NCBI GenBank assembly: GCA_910588865.1
Contig: CAJUSJ010000050.1
Location: 1-27,866, forward strand
Reading direction: 5' to 3'
From: an uncultured Lachnospiraceae bacterium
GTDB lineage: Bacteria > Bacillota > Clostridia > Lachnospirales > Lachnospiraceae
Length of the DNA stretch: 27,866 nucleotides
The position numbers and the translations under genes were made by a program. A model generated the notes under the pieces. It saw only the letters and a list, made by a program, of their open reading frames with translations. It ran no database searches and was not told where the DNA came from. Below, piece after piece: positions 24,268-27,866 of the stretch; positions within the stretch are counted from its first letter, which is position 1, and each line of letters starts with the position of its first letter.

Positions 24268-25753
24268 GATCGTCGTCCTCCTCTTTTTTTAACACTGACA
24301 CAAAATACTCACCTTGGGGAGAAATACCTTCCGGATCCGATTCCCAGCCATGAACACACAATCCCTCTTCTTTGTACCGGAGGATCGTGGAGACCACTTC
24401 TCCTGTAAACCTCTCCCCCGGGGCAATAACAGGAATCCCCGGCGGATACACATAGATAAAGCCCGCTGATATCCTTCCCAAACCCTTCCTCAAGGGGGTC
24501 AGCTCTTTCTTGCCATCCCATGCCTCATGGATGGGCAAAACAATCTCCGCCTCCCATTTCTCCGGCCCCGGATTCCAGGAAGGTTCCTGTCTTTTATCCC
24601 CTTTCAAACCCGCGTCAATATCCAAAAACGCGTTCTTAAGCCGCCAAAGCCCTTCTCTGGTATCCATCACCGCGGCGATGGCTGTCACATAATCCTCTGT
24701 ACACATCTCCATTTCCAGATGATACTCCTCCCGAAGTCTCCGGCACAGCTCCACTCCGCTGATCCCTGTCCCCTTCGCGGAGACGATAATCTTCGATACA
24801 TCCATGTCGAAAATATCTTTAAGGCCCGCGATCTCCCTTCCCATAAGTTTTAAATTCTTCATGGTTTTCAATTCCCGGCGAAGCTCTAAAAGGGAATCTG
24901 AAAAATCTTTCATCCTCCCCCGCCCTTCCTCCTGCTCCATCCACCAGATCCCCAGCTCTATCCCAGCCATCAGAACATAAGACGGGCTGCTGCTCTGATA
25001 GATCTGAAGATATCGCTCCACCCTTTCCCTGTCCACATATCCCTCCCTCAGATGAAGGATAGCTGACTGGGTAAAACAGGGAAGGGTCTTGTGGACGCTC
25101 TGGATCACCACATCCGCCCCCAGCTCCAGAGCTGACGTGGGAAATATATCCCCGTACCGAAAATGGGCCCCATGGGCTTCATCTACAATCAGCGGGATAT
25201 TTTTCCCATGACAGATTTTTGCTATGGACTCTATGTCCGATACAATCCCGTCATAAGTTGGAGAAACCACCAGAACCGCTGAAATATCTTTATCCTCTTC
25301 CAACATCCTATGGATTTTTTCAGGGGATAATCCACACTGAACCCCATATTTTTCCATAAATTGTGGATAAACATACTTTGTCCTTAGAGAATTGAGGAAA
25401 ACCCCATGATAAACCGCCTTATGACAGTTCCTGCTCATCAATAAAGTGCCTCCCCTGGGGACCACCCCGCTTATGGCGCTTAAGATTCCGCAGCTGCTCC
25501 CATTTATCAGATAATAAGTCCTGTCAGAGCCATAGACAGATGCCGCCCATTCCATAGACTCCCGGATAACTCCCTCCGGGTGATGGAGATTGTCAAAACC
25601 TTCGATCTCCGTGATGTCCATCTGATACGGGTCCATAAAATCAAAATCCCGTACCCCAAGGACCTGCCTCTTATGTCCCGGCATGTGAAAGGGATAAAAA
25701 TCCCCGGCCGCGTATTTTTTTAATTTATTATATAAAACCGGAAAATCTGCCAT
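24245..25753 (-). CDS. Orn/Lys/Arg decarboxylase family protein (YaaO-like)
   Basis: A 502-residue PLP-dependent enzyme of the Orn/Lys/Arg decarboxylase major family. PFHMPGHKRQ opens the fold. The PLP contacts include NGSSCGI (about 85-90), DEAHGAHF (Asp191, His194) and the Schiff-base Lys222 in QSVHKTLPC. It lacks the N-terminal response-regulator-like wing of inducible enterobacterial enzymes, so it belongs to the shorter Bacillus YaaO/SpeA type. It probably makes a polyamine such as agmatine or cadaverine, but the substrate cannot be read from sequence. AAGGAG precedes the ATG. It overlaps tmk by 23 bases and shares a divergent promoter region with the gene at 25893. Confidence 0.88.
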   Translation of the reverse strand: MADFPVLYNKLKKYAAGDFYPFHMPGHKRQVLGVRDFDFMDPYQMDITEIEGFDNLHHPEGVIRESMEWAASVYGSDRTYYLINGSSCGILSAISGVVPRGGTLLMSRNCHKAVYHGVFLNSLRTKYVYPQFMEKYGVQCGLSPEKIHRMLEEDKDISAVLVVSPTYDGIVSDIESIAKICHGKNIPLIVDEAHGAHFRYGDIFPTSALELGADVVIQSVHKTLPCFTQSAILHLREGYVDRERVERYLQIYQSSSPSYVLMAGIELGIWWMEQEEGRGRMKDFSDSLLELRRELKTMKNLKLMGREIAGLKDIFDMDVSKIIVSAKGTGISGVELCRRLREEYHLEMEMCTEDYVTAIAAVMDTREGLWRLKNAFLDIDAGLKGDKRQEPSWNPGPEKWEAEIVLPIHEAWDGKKELTPLRKGLGRISAGFIYVYPPGIPVIAPGERFTGEVVSTILRYKEEGLCVHGWESDPEGISPQGEYFVSVLKKEEDDDHGNIAGD

Positions 25754-25810
25754 AAGGTTCTCCTTAATTTGTATTCACCTGACTAAACATGAACCGTCTA
25801 TTGATTTATC

Positions 25811-25839
25811 ATTTTACCGCAAAAAAATTTGGTTTACAA
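25811..25839 (-). promoter_or_regulatory. Promoter of decarboxylase-tmk unit
   Basis: On the minus strand, TTGTAA (25834-25839), a 17-base spacer and TAAAAT (25811-25816). Its -35 occupies almost the same bases as the -35 of the plus-strand promoter at 25833-25861. Confidence 0.6.
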
Positions 25840-25861
25840 CTTGATTTTCTTTTTTTATAAT
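25833..25861 (+). promoter_or_regulatory. Promoter of small unknown gene and MBL gene
   Basis: TTTACA (25833-25838), a 17-base spacer and a perfect TATAAT (25856-25861). The -35 overlaps that of the divergent decarboxylase promoter, so the two promoters probably compete for polymerase. An alternative -10 (TATAAC, 25864-25869) spaced 17 bases from TTGATT is also possible. Confidence 0.6.
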
Positions 25862-25892
25862 AGTATAACAAACTTAAGGAAAGGATCATTTT

Positions 25893-26123
25893 ATGAGAAC
25901 CATTGAATTTAAAATGGAGCGGTCCGGTCTTGTGACCACGGGTCAGGAAGTGGAGGTCACGGAACATGAAGCTGCCAGCGGATGCAGCTACATCATTGAA
26001 CCAGCTGTAGCCATGTCCGGCTGTTACAAGGGACGGGAGCGGCTGAAATCAAGACACGGCATTATAAAAGAGATCAAACACAATGACCGGGGATACTATG
26101 TCATAGCGGAATTTGACGAATAA
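25893..26123 (+). CDS. Small conserved-looking protein of unknown function
   Basis: This 76-residue soluble protein is not one I recognise. It is mixed-charge (Glu, Lys and Arg rich), has two Cys (in GCSYI and GCYKG), and shows alternating hydrophobic strands (TIEFKMER, YYVIAEF) suggestive of a small beta-rich fold. AAGGAAAGG lies upstream of the ATG, and a good promoter is present, which supports a real gene. Between it and the next gene is a tandem direct repeat, GAATAGCAATAAC (26125-26137 and 26138-26150). It may be cotranscribed with the MBL gene 55 bases later; no functional link is evident. Confidence 0.7.
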   Translation: MRTIEFKMERSGLVTTGQEVEVTEHEAASGCSYIIEPAVAMSGCYKGRERLKSRHGIIKEIKHNDRGYYVIAEFDE

Positions 26124-26124
26124 T

Positions 26125-26150
26125 GAATAGCAATAACGAATAGCAATAAC
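26125..26150 (+). repeat. Two-copy 13-bp tandem repeat
   Basis: GAATAGCAATAAC occurs twice in direct succession just after the stop codon at 26123 and before the MBL gene. It is probably a replication-slippage duplication that lengthens the spacer. No regulatory meaning is visible. Confidence 0.75.
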
Positions 26151-26178
26151 AAATTGAAAATAGAAGGGACGGATCATC

Positions 26179-27294
26179 ATGAAGAATAAAAGACTATTTA
26201 CATACGCGTTTTCAGTCGCGGCTTTATCTTCCCTCGTTACTATACCAGCGGCGGCTCAGACAGATATCCATGTTTTAGATGTGGGACAGGGGCTCTCTGT
26301 CCTTGTAGAGTCCCAGGGACACTATATGCTCTACGACGGAGGGGACCGTACAAAATCCAGCTACGTGGTATCTTATCTACAGGGACAGGGAATCTCCTCC
26401 CTTGATTATGTTATAGCCAGCCACTATGATTCCGACCACCTTAACGGGGTTGTGGGAGCACTGAACGTGTTTCCCGCAGGCCAGGTTTTCAGTCCCGATT
26501 ACACAGCTGACACAAGGGTTTACAACTCATTTCAGTCTATTGTAAAAAGCAAAAAGCTGAAAAAGAATCAGCCCGCTGTTGGAAAACAGTACCATCTTGG
26601 AGACGCCACTTTCCAGATCCTCTCCCCATCAGGAACCGATTATTCTGACGCCAATAACTACTCCATCGCCATACGAATCCAGGACGGTGACACCAGCTTT
26701 CTCATAACAGGCGACGCGGAGGCTGAAAGTGAGTCCGAGATCTGCCGCACGGGTCTTGAACTGGACAGCGACGTCTATGTCATGGGCCACCACGGAAGCG
26801 GTTCCTCCACTACCTGGGAGCTTCTTCAGAAGGTAAATCCTGAATATGCCATCCTATCCTGCGGCGCGGGCAATTCCTACGGACATCCACACGCGGAATC
26901 CATGGAAAAGCTTCAGACCATGGATATCCAATTGCTCCGAACCGACAAGCAGGGAACCATCATAGCCTCCACAGACGGGTCCTCCATTACCTGGAACGTA
27001 TCCCCCTGTAATGACTACACCCCCGGAGACCCGGATGACAAACCAGCCCAGCCTCAGACCTCCAAAACCGCTTCCACCCAGACCGCGGGAGGTTCCTCTG
27101 CCGGAAATTCCTCGTCATCCCAGTCCATACCTGTAACAACCACCTACATCCTCAATACCTCTACAAAAAAGATTCACTATCCTGACTGTAAAAGCGTAAA
27201 ACAGATGAAGGAAAAGAATAAGAAGACTACCGCGGAAAGCCGGGAGTCCCTTATCTCACAAGGATATACGCCCTGCGGAAACTGTAAGCCCTGA
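26179..27294 (+). CDS. Secreted ComEC-like metallo-beta-lactamase protein
   Basis: A 371-residue exported protein. A signal peptide (about 1-26, ending TIPAAA) precedes an MBL domain of the ComEC C-terminal type: LDVGQGLS (33-40), SHYDSDHLNG (metal ligands His82, Asp84, Asp86, His87), TGDA (177-180), GHHGS (203-207) and SYGHPH (233-238). A Ser/Thr/Gln-rich linker (about 284-320) leads to a C-terminal module with HYPDC (His333, Cys337) and PCGNCK (Cys366, Cys369), likely a zinc-binding knob related to the Ada-type metal-binding domain. Full ComEC proteins also have a membrane channel, absent here, so this is a stand-alone extracellular hydrolase, perhaps acting on nucleic acid or a phosphodiester. 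The ribosome binding site is AAGGGACGG. Substrate is unknown. Confidence 0.85.
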   Translation: MKNKRLFTYAFSVAALSSLVTIPAAAQTDIHVLDVGQGLSVLVESQGHYMLYDGGDRTKSSYVVSYLQGQGISSLDYVIASHYDSDHLNGVVGALNVFPAGQVFSPDYTADTRVYNSFQSIVKSKKLKKNQPAVGKQYHLGDATFQILSPSGTDYSDANNYSIAIRIQDGDTSFLITGDAEAESESEICRTGLELDSDVYVMGHHGSGSSTTWELLQKVNPEYAILSCGAGNSYGHPHAESMEKLQTMDIQLLRTDKQGTIIASTDGSSITWNVSPCNDYTPGDPDDKPAQPQTSKTASTQTAGGSSAGNSSSSQSIPVTTTYILNTSTKKIHYPDCKSVKQMKEKNKKTTAESRESLISQGYTPCGNCKP

Positions 27295-27310
27295 TAAAAA
27301 AAGAAGTTTT

Positions 27311-27460
27311 TCATATCCGAGGGAAGGCATCCAGCTCCGCTTCCATAAGTTCCTGGAGAATATCTTTAAAACTTCCTTTGAGAAGGGAATAGACATCCGC
27401 GACGCTGGAAATATTGTTTTCTGAAATAAACTGTCGAATCCGCTCCTTAGCTACCGCCAT
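27311..27460 (-). pseudogene. IS256-family transposase, N-terminal fragment
   Basis: A 49-residue minus-strand frame starts MAVAKERIRQF, continues ADVYSLLKGSFKDILQELME and ends AELDAFPRI. The LKxxFxxxLQELxEAELD pattern is the N-terminal hallmark of IS256-family transposases, which normally continue with HLGY and about 350 more residues including a DDE triad; here the frame stops after AELDA. The ribosome binding site AAAGGAG is intact. Upstream, TAAGAATT (27479-27486) and AATTCTTA (27497-27504) form an inverted repeat that may belong to the element end. It is a truncated insertion-sequence remnant. Confidence 0.75.
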
Positions 27461-27576
27461 AAAAATACTCCTTTTCGATAAGAATTGTCATATCTGAATT
27501 CTTACCAAAAAGGAGCCATTTTTTTCCAAAAACACAAACCTAAAACCGATTACTTTCGGCTACTTTCTACCACAGT

Positions 27577-27622
27577 AAAAAAGCCGGAAACCCTTGATTT
27601 TATCGAGGATTTCCGGCTTTTT
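27577..27622. terminator. Strong bidirectional terminator downstream of tRNA cluster
   Basis: AAAAAAGCCGGAAA (27577-27590) pairs with TTTCCGGCTTTTT (27610-27622), with A and T tracts on both sides. It lies 6 bases beyond the 3' end of tRNA-Lys on the minus strand and ends the tRNA transcription unit. The stretch 27505-27576 holds nothing recognised. Confidence 0.85.
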
Positions 27623-27628
27623 CCTTAC

Positions 27629-27701
27629 TGAGCGTGCCGGGGTTCGAACCCGGGACAACTTGATTAAAAGTCAAGTGCTCTACCGACTGAGCTACACACC
27701 C
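27629..27701 (-). tRNA. tRNA-Lys (anticodon TTT)
   Basis: A complete 73-base cloverleaf. The acceptor 5' GGGTGTG pairs with 3' CACGCTC (two G-U pairs), and the D arm begins TAGCTCAG. The anticodon stem CTTGA/TCAAG has loop CTTTTAA giving anticodon UUU, and the T arm is CCGGG-TTCGAAC-CCCGG. The discriminator base is A and CCA is not encoded. It is the last gene of the minus-strand tRNA cluster. Confidence 0.95.
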
Positions 27702-27725
27702 ACAACTCCTATGATGTAAAAAGTA

Positions 27726-27798
<73 letters not shown>

Positions 27799-27802
27799 AT
27801 GA

Positions 27803-27866
27803 TTGCGGGGACAGGATTTGAACCTGCGACCTTCGGGTTATGAGCCCGACGAGCTTCCAGACTGCT
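27803..27866 (-). tRNA. Initiator tRNA-fMet (anticodon CAT), 5' end cut by window
   Basis: The minus strand shows AGCAGTCTGGAAGCTCG, then the anticodon stem CGGG-CTCATAA-CCCG with the GGG/CCC pairs of initiator tRNAs, variable AGGTC, the T arm GCAGG-TTCAAAT-CCTGT and the acceptor 3' CCCCGCA plus discriminator A. The A at position 72 fits the unpaired C1-A72 of formyl-Met tRNA. About 13 bases of the 5' end lie outside the window. Confidence 0.85.

Overview
The window looks like a chromosomal segment of a spore-forming member of the Bacillota, class Clostridia, most likely a Lachnospiraceae-type gut bacterium. The evidence is strong GGAGG-type ribosome binding sites, a spmA sporulation gene, a clostridial fatty-acid synthesis operon using FabK and a fused AccD-AccA, and a decarboxylase-tmk-holB-ricT-trmN6-rsmI cluster that follows the order known from Bacillus subtilis. 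Genus cannot be fixed from the sequence alone.

Layout. (1) 1-2600 is an AT-rich accessory stretch. It holds the tail of a small antitoxin-like gene, a short possible spmA remnant, and a two-gene minus-strand operon with its own near-consensus promoter. That operon encodes an AAA/ABC-type ATPase and a TOPRIM-like protein overlapping by 8 bp. It is the best candidate here for a poorly described (phage-defence type) system. (2) 2601-7520 has spmA without spmB, a 93-bp imperfect palindromic element, and a hybrid sensor kinase followed by a solute-binding lipoprotein with no transporter genes nearby. (3) 7699-18756 is the complete type II fatty-acid synthesis operon on the minus strand: fabH, acpP, fabK, fabD, fabG, fabF, accB, fabZ, accC, accDA and a second FabK-like flavoenzyme. 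Two TTTGA-N3-TCAAA palindromes resembling FabT operators sit at the fabH and acpP promoters. The biotin carrier protein has a linker built from eight 36-bp tandem repeats. (4) 18757-19790 carries a divergent membrane-anchored Xre-type regulator with its own operator-like inverted repeat and terminator. (5) 19884-25753 is the minus-strand housekeeping cluster (decarboxylase, tmk, then a separate promoter for holB, ricT, trmN6, rsmI). (6) 25811-27294 has back-to-back promoters that share one -35 region, a small protein of unknown function, and a secreted ComEC-like metallo-beta-lactamase protein with a C-terminal Cys/His module. (7) 27311-27866 has an IS256-family transposase fragment, a strong bidirectional terminator, and tRNA-Lys, tRNA-Phe and (cut by the window edge) initiator tRNA-Met on the minus strand.

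How the parts work together: acetyl-CoA is carboxylated by AccB/AccC/AccDA. FabD loads malonate on AcpP, FabH starts the chain, FabF elongates, FabG reduces, FabZ dehydrates and FabK completes the cycle. The two operator-like palindromes suggest feedback control by a MarR/FabT-type repressor encoded outside the window. Many start codons were moved downstream of the longest reading frame because a clear ribosome binding site, or a promoter, decides the start. All functional names rest on motifs read by eye; no database search was possible.
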